NCBI GenBank assembly: GCA_910578985.1
Contig: CAJTSF010000014.1
Coordinates: forward strand, 1 to 52,261
Reading direction: 5' to 3'
Origin: an uncultured Odoribacter sp.
GTDB taxonomy: Bacteria > Bacteroidota > Bacteroidia > Bacteroidales > Marinifilaceae
DNA length: 52,261 nt
Part shown: piece after piece, positions 40,884 through 50,700 of the stretch
How the letters are laid out: the number at the start of each line of letters is the position of its first letter
Numbering within the stretch: the first letter of the stretch is position 1
Translations under genes and position numbers: made by a program
Notes under the pieces: model-generated
Told to the model about the DNA's origin: nothing
Seen by the model: only the letters and a program-made list of their open reading frames with translations
Database searches by the model: none

Positions 40884-41258
40884 TCAGAAAGGCAGGTCAT
40901 CCGCCTCCGGCACCGGCGGAATATCCTCCACGCGGTACTCCGGAACGGGCATCCCCGCCGGAGCCTGCGCCCCCAGCTTCTCGATGCGCCACCCCTCGAG
41001 GTTCGTGAAATAAGACACCTGCCCCTTGTTCTCCCACTTCCTTCCCCGGATGTTAAAATAAACCTTGATATGCTCGTCCAAGGATATGTTCTCCAACAAA
41101 TCGCACCGGTCCTGAATCAACTGCACCTTCACGAAATCGTTCCACTGCGGATTCTTCTCATTCTCCACCTCGATGACAAACTCCCGTTTCTGGAACCGGT
41201 CGCTGATGTGCTGCGTTTCCTCCTTGAATATCAACTTGCCGCTAATCTCGTAATTCAT
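40884..41258 (-). CDS. DUF3127 protein (OB-fold-like)
   Basis: From MNYEISGKLIFKEETQ the protein has 124 residues. The DUF3127 domain covers residues 1-90 (FQKREFVIEVENEKNPQWND, VKVQLIQDRCDLLENISLDE, VYFNIRGRKWENKGQVSYFT). The C-terminal tail is acidic and Pro-rich, ending EADDLPF, like the tails of single-stranded DNA-binding proteins that recruit partners. A DNA- or RNA-binding role is therefore inferred. The frame is open to 41384, but the promoter signals at 41287-41317 fall inside that extension and support the 41258 start. Confidence 0.9.
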   Translation of the reverse strand: MNYEISGKLIFKEETQHISDRFQKREFVIEVENEKNPQWNDFVKVQLIQDRCDLLENISLDEHIKVYFNIRGRKWENKGQVSYFTNLEGWRIEKLGAQAPAGMPVPEYRVEDIPPVPEADDLPF

Positions 41259-41286
41259 ATAATTGTCGTATTGGATTTTCTTCCTG

Positions 41287-41317
41287 CAAAAATAGACAAA
41301 AAACGCGGGATTGGAAA
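41287..41317 (-). promoter_or_regulatory. Candidate promoter of the DUF3127 gene
   Basis: TATTTTTG (41287-41294) matches TAnnTTTG; the -33 site, 19 bp upstream, reads TTTC (41314-41317). The leader would be about 22 nt. Confidence 0.5.
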
Positions 41318-41329
41318 AACGGCAGGTAC

Positions 41330-41370
41330 AAATTATCCCCCGGCCTCCCATAATGAAGGGAAACCGGAGG
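41330..41370 (-). terminator. Stem-loop ending the SusCD-thioredoxin operon
   Basis: Read on the minus strand, CCTCCGGTTTCCC (from 41370) and GGGAGGCCGGGGG (to 41337) form a 13-bp stem with three G-U pairs and an 8-nt loop. ATAATTTG follows, so the T-tract is poor, but the stem is strong and lies 24 nt past the tlpA-like stop (41394). Confidence 0.55.
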
Positions 41371-41393
41371 ACACACAAAACCATCGTGCTACA

Positions 41394-42491
41394 TCACAGC
41401 ACTTTCGCCACCGCCTCCATCAACTCCTCGCCCCGCAGGTTCCGGGCAATGATTTTACCCTCCGGATCAAGCAGGAAAGTCGCGGGAATCCCCGTCACAC
41501 TGTATTGTGCCGCCACCGGACACTTCCACCCTTTCAGCGAAGAGACATGCAGCCAACTCAATCCGTGCTTGGCAATGGCATTCGTCCATGCCTCCTTTTT
41601 CTCATCCAATGAAACACCGACAACCTCGAACCCTTTGACATGGAACTTCTCATACACCTTCTTCACATTCGGCACTTCCGCCATGCAGGGACCGCACCAG
41701 GACGCCCAGAAATCCACCAGCACAAACTTCCCCCGCAAGTCTTTTAAACTGATTGTCTTTCCGTCCAGCGTCTGCAAAGCGAAATCGGGCGCCACACTGC
41801 CGACCGCCACCGTTTTTCGTGCATCGATGATGGCTTTCACCTCCCTGCCCAAATACGATTGCCGAATCCAAGGCGTCAATTGGCCATACATCTCTTCAAC
41901 CTCCGGCAATTCTCGATGTTTTGCAACAAAATCCCTCAATATCAATGCCGCAGCATAACTATTCGGATAATTGGTGACCAAACTGTCAATCGTTTTGGCT
42001 GTCTGCTCCTTGGCACGGATATAAACCTGAGCCAACGTATCCTGTATGGTCGGATCTTCTTTTGCATAAGCCAACCCTAACATCAGGAACATCTCCACCT
42101 GCTGGGCTTGCAGCATGGCTTTAAAAATATCCTGCTCGACACTTCCCTCTATCTTCACCTGCAAACGCTCGATTTCTTTTCCTTTCACTTGCGCTTTGAC
42201 CTGCTCGCACTTCACATGGATGGGAAGCGAATCCAATATGATGAAATGCGAAGAACCGTTTACCGACAACGCCCTCGGATGCACATACGCCAATGGCTGC
42301 TGCATCTTGAACACCCCTCCTTGCACAACGGCAGAGTCCAAAATCTCGGCATCTTTATCCATACTGCTTTTCAAATAAACGACTTGCCCTTCCCCATCTT
42401 TCCAGTCCCCCTCAATCAAATACGTGTTTTCTCTTTGGGCACAGCCTAAGCACAAAACGCATAGCAAAGCACCCCATAATACATGTTTCAT
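41394..42491 (-). CDS. TlpA-like thiol-disulfide oxidoreductase lipoprotein in a SusCD operon
   Basis: The 365-residue protein has a lipoprotein signal (CLGCAQRE, Cys at about 18), a DUF4369 domain (TYLIEGDWKDGEGQVVYLKS, about 24-110), a helical linker and a C-terminal redoxin fold with FWASWCGPC near residue 265 and TGIPATFLLDPEGK. It should act on periplasmic thiols or disulfides. It is the last gene of the operon, 22 bp after the first of two thioredoxin-family genes. It is similar in build to the TlpA protein at 2056-3222, but their sequences differ. Confidence 0.93.
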   Translation of the reverse strand: MKHVLWGALLCVLCLGCAQRENTYLIEGDWKDGEGQVVYLKSSMDKDAEILDSAVVQGGVFKMQQPLAYVHPRALSVNGSSHFIILDSLPIHVKCEQVKAQVKGKEIERLQVKIEGSVEQDIFKAMLQAQQVEMFLMLGLAYAKEDPTIQDTLAQVYIRAKEQTAKTIDSLVTNYPNSYAAALILRDFVAKHRELPEVEEMYGQLTPWIRQSYLGREVKAIIDARKTVAVGSVAPDFALQTLDGKTISLKDLRGKFVLVDFWASWCGPCMAEVPNVKKVYEKFHVKGFEVVGVSLDEKKEAWTNAIAKHGLSWLHVSSLKGWKCPVAAQYSVTGIPATFLLDPEGKIIARNLRGEELMEAVAKVL

Positions 42492-42513
42492 CTTCTTTCT
42501 GATTTATAAGTTA

Positions 42514-43746
42514 TTATTTCATCATCGCTTCAAACTCTTTTCTCAACGCTTTCTCCCGTTCATCTGCTTTCTCTCGGTATTCTTTGGCCTTGGCGGTATC
42601 TCCCAAGAGCTCATAAAGCATCGCCAAGGTATCATAATAAGCCATTTTATGCTTCGCCGTACTTTGGTCGGACTGCCGTTGCAAATCCTCTACCTCTGCC
42701 AACACCTGTTCCAACACCCCCCGATTCGTGCATGTCAAGGCCATATACCGGTAGACATCGTCCCTGAACGAATCCGCATACTCCAGCGCGCCGATTTCAC
42801 GTCCCATCTGAAGATAATCCAACACCTTCTCCCATGCCCCCTTCAATTCCAAATCATGGATATAAAGTTTGATACGCATCTCCGTCCGCTGTTTCAAATC
42901 CGCTTTCCGGAGCAGCTCCCGGATGACCTTCACCTTTTCCGGTTCATCCGCCAACCCGGTAATCCGCCCCTTCTCATCTTTTTTCAAAGCGGTACACTCC
43001 CGGACAGCCCTGCCAAGCGCATAAACAAACTGCGATTCCAAAGCGTACATATCCACCTTCATGCGATACTTGAAATGGTTGATATTATCCAACACATACG
43101 CAAACTGGGGAGAATAAGGGTCTTTGATATAAGTCCACACAAAATCCCATACCTCCTTGTTTTTCAGGCTATCCAACGGGATGTGCCCCATATAGTCTCG
43201 CACCACCTGCGCCATTTCATCCTTCAGAAAAGCACCGTTCAAAGCCTGCATATACTTCTTCAGGAATGACAAATCCCTTTCCCCTTTCCGGTAACGCTCA
43301 CGCAACGCAAAAAGGCTCTCTCCCTCCTTGCCCGCTTTCATGCCGGCAATCAACACCTCGCCCTCTTGGAATCCTGCCATCCGGTGCAACACGTTCCCCT
43401 CCTTGTCCAAGAGTAGCAGTGTGGGATAACCGATGATGTGCTCCTGGTATCTCTTCCGCAACGCCTTCCCCTCGCCCTTCTCCATGTCGTATTTCACATT
43501 GATAAAATTGGCATTGAAGAAATCCCCCACATCCCGGCGGGTAAACACATCTTTCGCCAACGCCTTGCAGGGACCGCACCAGGAGGTATAGCAATCCATG
43601 AAAATACACTTTCCCTCCCGGGTGGCAAGTTCCAATACCTTTTCCCACTTTTCCCCTTCCAGAAAACGGATGCCTTTTTGTGCTTCCTGAGCCCACAAAG
43701 AGAAAGCGACAAACAGGAAGGCCATCATAATGAATAATCTTTTCAT
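42514..43746 (-). CDS. Secreted thioredoxin-family protein with TPR-like tail
   Basis: From MKRLFIMMAF the protein has 410 residues, with a signal peptide ending near SLWAQ. The thioredoxin fold (about 25-150) carries YTSWCGPCKALAKDVFTR (Cys57, Cys60) and IGYPTLLLLDKEG. It is followed by about 250 residues of helical repeats rich in Leu, Lys and Glu. An ATG at 43758 overlaps the previous stop (ATGA) and is also possible. It is a close relative of the next gene upstream in the operon and probably arose by duplication. The periplasmic substrate is unknown. Confidence 0.88.
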   Translation of the reverse strand: MKRLFIMMAFLFVAFSLWAQEAQKGIRFLEGEKWEKVLELATREGKCIFMDCYTSWCGPCKALAKDVFTRRDVGDFFNANFINVKYDMEKGEGKALRKRYQEHIIGYPTLLLLDKEGNVLHRMAGFQEGEVLIAGMKAGKEGESLFALRERYRKGERDLSFLKKYMQALNGAFLKDEMAQVVRDYMGHIPLDSLKNKEVWDFVWTYIKDPYSPQFAYVLDNINHFKYRMKVDMYALESQFVYALGRAVRECTALKKDEKGRITGLADEPEKVKVIRELLRKADLKQRTEMRIKLYIHDLELKGAWEKVLDYLQMGREIGALEYADSFRDDVYRYMALTCTNRGVLEQVLAEVEDLQRQSDQSTAKHKMAYYDTLAMLYELLGDTAKAKEYREKADEREKALRKEFEAMMK

Positions 43747-43754
43747 GTCGCTCG

Positions 43755-45167
43755 TCATTTACGTAATTCTTCCAATTTCTTTTGGCAAGCCTCCCGGTCG
43801 GCAGGTTCGGCTCCCATAGCATTCTGTCCCTTGTCCCATGCCAGTTCCAACTCCTCAAGGGCTTCCTGCCGGCGATCCATCTCCAACAACTTGTTCGCCA
43901 CATGGACGGCGGTCTTCACCGACGGGTGTATCCGGTGCAAGTCCTGGTATAGGGACACGATTTTATCCTCGAATGCCCGGTCTTTGACGCCCTCGTAATA
44001 CCCGGCATACGTTTCGATATAATTCACCATCTGAGAAGAAAGGTAATAGTCGTCCATGCCGGAAAAAAGCCCGATCATCCCTCTCATCCTTTTGATGGCG
44101 GCATACTCCTTTTCATCCCCTACCGCCTTTGCTTCGACCATCTTTTTGTCCAATTCGGCCTCTGTCTTCTCCCGCTCTGCCGCTTTCTTCCGGTAATCCT
44201 CGATCACCTCCCGCGTATATTTCTCGAACAGGGGAACGAACAATTTCTTCATGTGCTTGTGCTCGTAATAATCCAGCCGCAGCAGGTTGGAAGCGATATA
44301 AATGTTTCCTCCTCCCAAAGTGGCCATGGTCACACTCTCCGAAATACCTGCCTTGTCGAACAGTTTCGCTTTCAGTCCCAACACCTCTTCCATCTTCTTG
44401 GGATCGTCGCTCTTCGCCGCGTCTTTCAGGCACGCGCCCAGATAGGAGCACAAGGATTTCTTTGCATTACCCATGGACTTCTTGTCCGGGTTCGCTTTCA
44501 CACCCTGGCAAACCGCCTTCACCCAACGTTTCGCCAGCACCGGGTCATACGTCGTGACCTTCGCGATACACGCCACGTTCAAGGAGTCCAGCAACTCTTT
44601 GTCATTCACCTGCGCGAAATAATCCAGCAAAATATCGCTGCAATCCAACCCCGCTTTATCCTTCAGCGCATAATACTCCAGCAAGAACGCCTTATCCCGC
44701 TTCCCCTCCGCGTACAGCTTCGCGTTCTTCTCCAACAGCGGTTTGGCAACATAAGCATCCAGCGCCTTCTGCCCCTCCGCCACGAACTGGTCAAGCGACC
44801 TTCCGCCCAACATGCGGTAAATCAGTTCCCCGTCCCCGTCCAGAAAAAGCATTGTCGGATAACCGCTCACCTGGAAGCGGGACGCCACCGCCTTCCCGTC
44901 CGCACTCTTCTCCGCATCCAATTTCATATTCAGGAAATGGGCATTAAAGAAATCCCCAGCTTCTTTTCGGGTAAAAATATTGGTAGCCATATGCTTGCAG
45001 GGACCGCACCATGAGGTGTAAATGTCCACAAACACCAACTTCTTCTGCTTCTTTGCCATCTTCAACACCTCGGCATAAGATTCCGTACGGAACTCGATGC
45101 CTTGCGCATAAGCCGCCGAAAAGGCAAACCATGCCACAAACAATACCAAAATTCTTTTCATAACCAA
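43755..45167 (-). CDS. Secreted thioredoxin-family protein with long helical tail
   Basis: The 470-residue protein (Met3 at 45161 is an equal start) has a signal peptide ending at about SAAYAQ. The thioredoxin fold has YTSWCGPCKHMATNIFTR (Cys54, Cys57) and SGYPTMLFLDGDGE. The remaining 320 residues are helical, with segments such as DKAFLLEYYALKDKAG and RKKAAEREKTEAELDKK that suggest TPR-like or coiled-coil repeats. The thioredoxin domain closely follows that of the next gene (KKLVFVDIYTSWCGPC versus GKCIFMDCYTSWCGPC). It lies 17 bp after the lipoprotein gene and overlaps the next thioredoxin gene. Confidence 0.9.
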   Translation of the reverse strand: MVMKRILVLFVAWFAFSAAYAQGIEFRTESYAEVLKMAKKQKKLVFVDIYTSWCGPCKHMATNIFTRKEAGDFFNAHFLNMKLDAEKSADGKAVASRFQVSGYPTMLFLDGDGELIYRMLGGRSLDQFVAEGQKALDAYVAKPLLEKNAKLYAEGKRDKAFLLEYYALKDKAGLDCSDILLDYFAQVNDKELLDSLNVACIAKVTTYDPVLAKRWVKAVCQGVKANPDKKSMGNAKKSLCSYLGACLKDAAKSDDPKKMEEVLGLKAKLFDKAGISESVTMATLGGGNIYIASNLLRLDYYEHKHMKKLFVPLFEKYTREVIEDYRKKAAEREKTEAELDKKMVEAKAVGDEKEYAAIKRMRGMIGLFSGMDDYYLSSQMVNYIETYAGYYEGVKDRAFEDKIVSLYQDLHRIHPSVKTAVHVANKLLEMDRRQEALEELELAWDKGQNAMGAEPADREACQKKLEELRK

Positions 45168-45184
45168 TACACTACGTCTGTTAT

Positions 45185-46153
45185 TTACTCTTCATACTTC
45201 AAATTCGCAAAATATCCCTCCTCCACCGGATCATCCGGGCAGTTCGCCTGCTGCATCGCATCCAGGTTCATGGACAACACCCGCATCAGATAAGGCACCA
45301 ATGCCACCGCCCGCTGCAACATCTTTGGAAAAATCCGGAAATTGTAGTCCAATTCCGCCTTTTCCGTCTTGGTCAGGAAGGAGATATAATCCGCCAGATC
45401 GGTTTGACGATCGACGATACGAACCGTTTCCGCCGACCAACTGCTCGGCTCGGAACGCACATAACCATTCAATCGGAACGTATACACTCCCTTAGAATAT
45501 TTCTTAACAGGATCCTCAACCCAGACATCTGCATAAATTGCCGTCTCATCCGATCCGTTCGACTTCTTCAACCGTAAATCGAAGAACTCATCCGGCTGCT
45601 CCTCCGCGCCCAGATACAAACGCGAAATCAACAAATTCGAAAATTTATCCTTCAGTGCATTCCAATCTTCCTCCGTATATCCCCGCATCCGCTCGCCGAA
45701 TCCTGGAATGACAATGCAATCCCCGTTCTCTAAATAATCCTCCACCACCTTGTCCGGATCATATTCGGAAGCATCACACAACGAATCGCACAGGAACGTC
45801 CGCACGAACCAGCTCCCCTTCACCAACTCCTTGTCCAGTCCCACGAAAATCCCCCCCTGCACGACATCCACCAACTTGCGTATCAACTCCCTGTCCTCCT
45901 GCTGCATCGGGGTGTACCACTTCTCAAAATGACCGCTCCAATTCGACACCTGGAACGCATAATATTCATAATCATACAAATAGTACATCCCCCACTCCTC
46001 CCACGTCTCATAAATCAACTCATCCACCGACCCCGGCTCCCCCTTCACCAGCCCGTACAACGGTCCCGCCAGTTCCGGATTCACTTCGATATCTTCGGAA
46101 CATGCCGCTCCCAAGAACATCACTGCCATCAAATATATCGCGATCTTTTTCAT
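45185..46153 (-). CDS. SusCD-linked lipoprotein of unknown function
   Basis: The 322-residue protein has a lipoprotein signal (FLGAACSEDIEVNP, Cys at about 18). The position after SusD and the N-terminal DELIYETWEEWGMYYLYDYE pattern recall the putative zinc metallopeptidase (Mx1-like) lipoproteins found in many SusCD loci. However, no HExxH motif is present, so if it is a relative it has lost the active site. It is rich in aromatic and acidic residues (YLYDYEYYAF, FFDLRLKK), which may bind ligand. It starts 22 bp after the SusD gene. I do not name a function. Confidence 0.7.
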   Translation of the reverse strand: MKKIAIYLMAVMFLGAACSEDIEVNPELAGPLYGLVKGEPGSVDELIYETWEEWGMYYLYDYEYYAFQVSNWSGHFEKWYTPMQQEDRELIRKLVDVVQGGIFVGLDKELVKGSWFVRTFLCDSLCDASEYDPDKVVEDYLENGDCIVIPGFGERMRGYTEEDWNALKDKFSNLLISRLYLGAEEQPDEFFDLRLKKSNGSDETAIYADVWVEDPVKKYSKGVYTFRLNGYVRSEPSSWSAETVRIVDRQTDLADYISFLTKTEKAELDYNFRIFPKMLQRAVALVPYLMRVLSMNLDAMQQANCPDDPVEEGYFANLKYEE

Positions 46154-46175
46154 ATTGTCTTCATTTTACGGTTTA

Positions 46176-47783
46176 TCATTCAGGCAAAATCAACTCCCGT
46201 GCATTATCGGTGCACCCGCCGTTATAATCCAATTCACTGCGGGGAATCGGAAGCACATAATTCGGGCTTCCCTCCTTCAGCGTGTAGGTCTCAAACGCGT
46301 CCCAGCTTGAATACCAGCGGTGTTTCAACTCCGGCATCCCCTGACGCTTCAAATCCCAGAAACGCATCGCCTCCTCGAAACACAACTCCCGCCGTCTCTC
46401 CTCCCAGATGAACTTCACCAACGCATCACCACTGCCGAAATCCGCCGCCGTCTTCTCCACGAAAACCGACTTCTCCCAACGGCAGCGCAACAACCGGTTC
46501 AACAGCGACAACGCCTCATTCGTCACCGCATTGTACTTCCGCGTGTACGCTTCCGCCACATTCAGCAACACCTCCACGCTCCGCCAGTTCTCATGCAACA
46601 GTTTCTCCGCCGGTTTTTCCACTCCATCACGCGGAATGCCGCGATACTTCACCGGATAATAATATTTATAAGTATAAGGCGTAGAGGGATCCCACCAATT
46701 CTCCCCTTCCTTCGCCGGAATATCCTGCTTGAAATAAGCCTTCTTCCGCAAATCCCCCTCCTCGTAAGCCTCCGTCAATGCCCCCTCCACGCTGTGGGAA
46801 GTCCGGAAACCCAAACCGCCCCAATACGCGCTATTGGACAAATTACCATAATGATACGTCGAGGTCTTGCCGCCGAACGTGAACACCACCTCCTTATTCC
46901 CCCTGCTCATTATCGCAAATCCTTTCTCATCCGAATCCTCTCCGAGCGCCTCCGCCTTCTGCGCATTCAAATCCAGCACCGCCGGATTTTGCTCCAGGAA
47001 CAACTCCCCCGTCCGGATTACCTCGTCCCAATTCTCCTGGAACAGGGCGATGCGCGACGCCAGCAACAACACCGCCGTCGGGGATATCCGATGGATATTC
47101 CCGTCGAACGCCGCCACATTTCCGTGCTTCTCCGCCTCAGCAATATCCTCGTTTATCAGGCGGTAGACCTCCCCGATGGTCGAACGCCGCCGCGCCGAGA
47201 TGTCGATTTGAGGCTGGGTACGCACCACCACGCCCGGCTTCTCCAAATTCCCCGCCGTCCAAGGCAATGCGTATGTATTCACCAGACACCAATAGTAATA
47301 AGCCCGCAACGCATACGCCTGCGACGCCAGGAAATGATATTTCCCCGAATCCGCCTTCACATACTCCATCTGCGGCAACGCGTCGATGACCGTATTGCAG
47401 GCGAGGATATTCTGGTAACGGCTCTCCCAGAAACGGTCCGAATGGCCGTCAAAACGATCCTTCCACTGATAAACCTCCCCGCCATCAACCATGGTTGTGA
47501 AATCGGAAAAATTCTTCGTACTCTTCTCCCAATTCTCATATTCTTCATCTTCCGGATCCAACTCCAAATGCCCCATCTCCACATCGTCCGTCATCAGGTT
47601 GAACCACGCGACCTCATTGTAAAAATCCATCGGATACCCCTCCTTATACAACATCGGAGCATACTCCTCCACCTTCCCCGGAATCAACAGATCGCCGGAA
47701 TCCTCTTTCAAAAAATCGTTGCAACCGGCACCCAGAAACATACCGCCGAGCAAACACGCATATAATCTTGTTGTCTTTTTCAT
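46176..47783 (-). CDS. SusD/RagB-family surface lipoprotein (second locus)
   Basis: The 535-residue protein is the ligand-capturing partner of the adjacent SusC. It has a lipoprotein signal (FLGAGCNDFLKEDSGDLL, Cys at about 21), the SusD-like N-terminal domain, TPR-like helices (ASQAYALRAYYYWCLVNTYALP) and the C-terminal region with VEVLLNVAEAYTRKYNAV, IWEERRRELCFEEAMRFWDLKR and LPIPRSELDYN. It shares the family with the protein at 8985-10463 but is clearly different in sequence. It lies 15 bp after SusC. Confidence 0.95.
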   Translation of the reverse strand: MKKTTRLYACLLGGMFLGAGCNDFLKEDSGDLLIPGKVEEYAPMLYKEGYPMDFYNEVAWFNLMTDDVEMGHLELDPEDEEYENWEKSTKNFSDFTTMVDGGEVYQWKDRFDGHSDRFWESRYQNILACNTVIDALPQMEYVKADSGKYHFLASQAYALRAYYYWCLVNTYALPWTAGNLEKPGVVVRTQPQIDISARRRSTIGEVYRLINEDIAEAEKHGNVAAFDGNIHRISPTAVLLLASRIALFQENWDEVIRTGELFLEQNPAVLDLNAQKAEALGEDSDEKGFAIMSRGNKEVVFTFGGKTSTYHYGNLSNSAYWGGLGFRTSHSVEGALTEAYEEGDLRKKAYFKQDIPAKEGENWWDPSTPYTYKYYYPVKYRGIPRDGVEKPAEKLLHENWRSVEVLLNVAEAYTRKYNAVTNEALSLLNRLLRCRWEKSVFVEKTAADFGSGDALVKFIWEERRRELCFEEAMRFWDLKRQGMPELKHRWYSSWDAFETYTLKEGSPNYVLPIPRSELDYNGGCTDNARELILPE

Positions 47784-47798
47784 AATCGCTCCTCCCTT

Positions 47799-50700
47799 TT
47801 AAAATGTAACATTAACCCCCAAGCTGTAAGAAGGCAATAACGGGATATTCGCCCCCGACGTCTCCGGATCCAACCCCTGCCAATCCTTGTTCGCCCACAC
47901 ATGCAGGTTCGTCGCCTGGAAACGCAACATCATCGACGAAATGCCCAACCGCTTCAACCCTTTTTCCGGCACGGCATAGCTCAATCCGATCATCCGCAAG
48001 CGCAGGAAATTCCCCTTGGTCACCCGGTAATCCGACAAATCGTAAAAATAACTGCTCTCCTCCAGCGACAGCGTCTCATTCGTATCGAACGTTCCCACAT
48101 TCTTGGGCAACTCCGAAGCGAAATTGTTGTTATACAGCACTGGAATATCCGTAAACTGCTCGTCCCCCGGCTTCCTCCATCTCCTGTTCCAATTCGTCGA
48201 CACATTCTCTGTCGGCGTCAAAGCCCTGTACTTGTCCGCATACACCTTCGGCAGGCGCACCACGCCGCCCAAGTTATACGAGAACCCCAGCGACAGCGAC
48301 AACCGTTTCCTGAACGTCAGCTGCGTGTCGAATCCCCCCGAAAGGTCCGGAAAAATCGAACCGCTCTTCACCAGCTCCATCCTCCGCGGGTCGCCACGGT
48401 GCCACAGCTGCCCGTCCTTGCCGTAGAACAGCGGGTAACCGTTCTCCCCCGACAACCCGCCGTAGCGGTACGAATACATCGTCCCCAACTTCTCCCCCAC
48501 GACCACCAGATTCCCCGACAGCATCTCATTGATGATCTCCATGTCACTGTACATCTCCTCGTTCGCCAGCGTCACCTCACTCGTGTTCCGTCCGAAATTC
48601 ACATTGAAATTCCAATTCCAGTTCTTGTTCCGGATGATCTGCACGCTCAGATTCCCCTCAAACCCCTGGTTTGTCATCTCTCCGCCGTTCATATACAGCC
48701 GCGACTTGCCGTTCGAGGAAGCCACCGTCTTGTCCATGATCAAATCCTCGATACGCTTCTTATACACATCGAAACTCCCCGACAGCCGTCCGTCCCAAAA
48801 AGAAAAGTCCGCCGCCACGTTCCACGAATAGGTCTTCTCCCACCGCAGGTCGGGATTCGGCAGGCGGTAAATCGTAGACTGCTCCAAGTTGCTCACATCA
48901 TGCCGGTTCCCCACCTCCAGAATCAGGTGCGGCGTCGCGTCGTCGTGGATATTCCCCTGGATGCCGTAACTGCCCCGGAAAGCGATGAAATGCCCCTTCT
49001 CCGCGAAATCCTCCAGGAAATGTTCCTGCGTCATCATCCACTTCCCTGCCACAGACCACGTCGGCAACCAACGGTACTTCGGGTTGCTCCCGAACTTGTT
49101 CGCCCCGTCCGAACGGATATTGAAATTCACCACATAACGATTGTCATACGTATAGGCCGCCGTCCCGAAAAACGACGCCACCCGCGAAACGCTGTTCGTG
49201 TTCGACGGAATCATGGAACGCCCCTTGTCCTTGGCGAAAGCATCTGTCCACACCGGCATGAAACGCTCCCCGAACGTCGGTGTCCAGCCGTAGCCCGTGA
49301 TGCTCACGCCCGTGTACTTCGTGCCGCGCACCTCCAGTCCCGCCATCACATTCACATCGTGCAACCCGAACATATTCACATAATTCAGCGTATTCCGCAC
49401 CGTGTAGCCCGTCTTCTGCGTGTGCCCCTGGGTCAGGACACCGCCATACGGCAACGCCGACTTCCAATAATCATCCGTATTCTCGTCATACTGCCTGTAA
49501 TTATATCCCCGGATCTGAGCCACTGCCATCGACTCCTCCGTCTTCCAGTCCCGCATGGTGTTCGAAGAATTATGATAAGAAAATGTTCCCTGATAGGACA
49601 ATCCGTCCCACAGCTTCACATTCAGGTCCAGCAACGCATTGAAATCGTTCGACTTGTTCTCCTTCCCCGTCTCTGCCAGTTCATTCAGGACATTATACAA
49701 ATACTTGGAACCTTTCGTGTACATATGGAACGACCCGTCCGCCTCATAAGGCGCCAGCGTCCGGGAAGTGTTATAGGCATACGAGAACGGATTCACCCCC
49801 GAATACCCCTCGTTCTTCGTCGTGCTGAAATCGATTTTCGTCATGAAGCGCACCCAGTCGTTCAGCGCCACATCCACCCTCGCCAGCGACGTGAACCGCT
49901 CGCTCAGGGAACCCTTGGCGGCGCCCTGGTTATTGTTATACCCCGCAGACACGTAATACTTCGTCCGCTCGTTTCCTCCCTGCACATTCACATTGTGCGT
50001 ATGCGTCACCGCATTCCGGAACAACACGTCGAACCAGTCCGTGTTCCGCTCCGCCATCTCCATCGCCCTCCGCCCGAACTCCTCCTTCGACATCCGCCGG
50101 TTCAGCAACTCGTTCAGCAACCCCTCGTAAGAATCATCCGGACTCAGGGAAATATTCGAATCATAGCGCAACCCCGCCTCGAAAATATCCTTCGACAACT
50201 GCATCCGGTCCGCCGAATTCATCCGGTCGAAATTCCGGTACGACGGCCGCTGGTTCACCATTACCTCCCCGTGGTACGACACCTTCGGGCGTCCCGCCGT
50301 TCCCTTCTTCGTCGTCAGCACGATGACCCCGTTCGCCGCCTTCACCCCGTAGATTGCCGTCGCCGACGCATCCTTTAGCACCGTGATGCTCTCGATGTCC
50401 TGCGGACTGATGCCTGAAATCGCATTCCCCACCAGGTACTCCGCATCCTCGCTGTTCAGGTCGGAAGCCGTGATAGGCACATTCTGCTCCAGAATCACCC
50501 CATCCACGACCCACACCGGAGCCTTGTTGCCGTTGATGGTGGACGTACCGCGGATGCGGATTTTCGGCGTCGCGCTCGGCTCCCCCGACGTGTTCATCAC
50601 CATCAAACCCGGAATCTGCCCCTGTAACATCTGGTCGATGGAGGGCGCTCCCGCCACATAGACGTCATCCGTCTTCACCACCGTCACCGCACTCGCCGAC

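Noticed and set aside
47901..50378. An 825-codon open frame on the plus strand
   Set aside because: It is antisense to the SusC gene and rich in Arg, His, Pro and Leu, as expected for the complement of a GC-rich barrel gene. It has no domain pattern.
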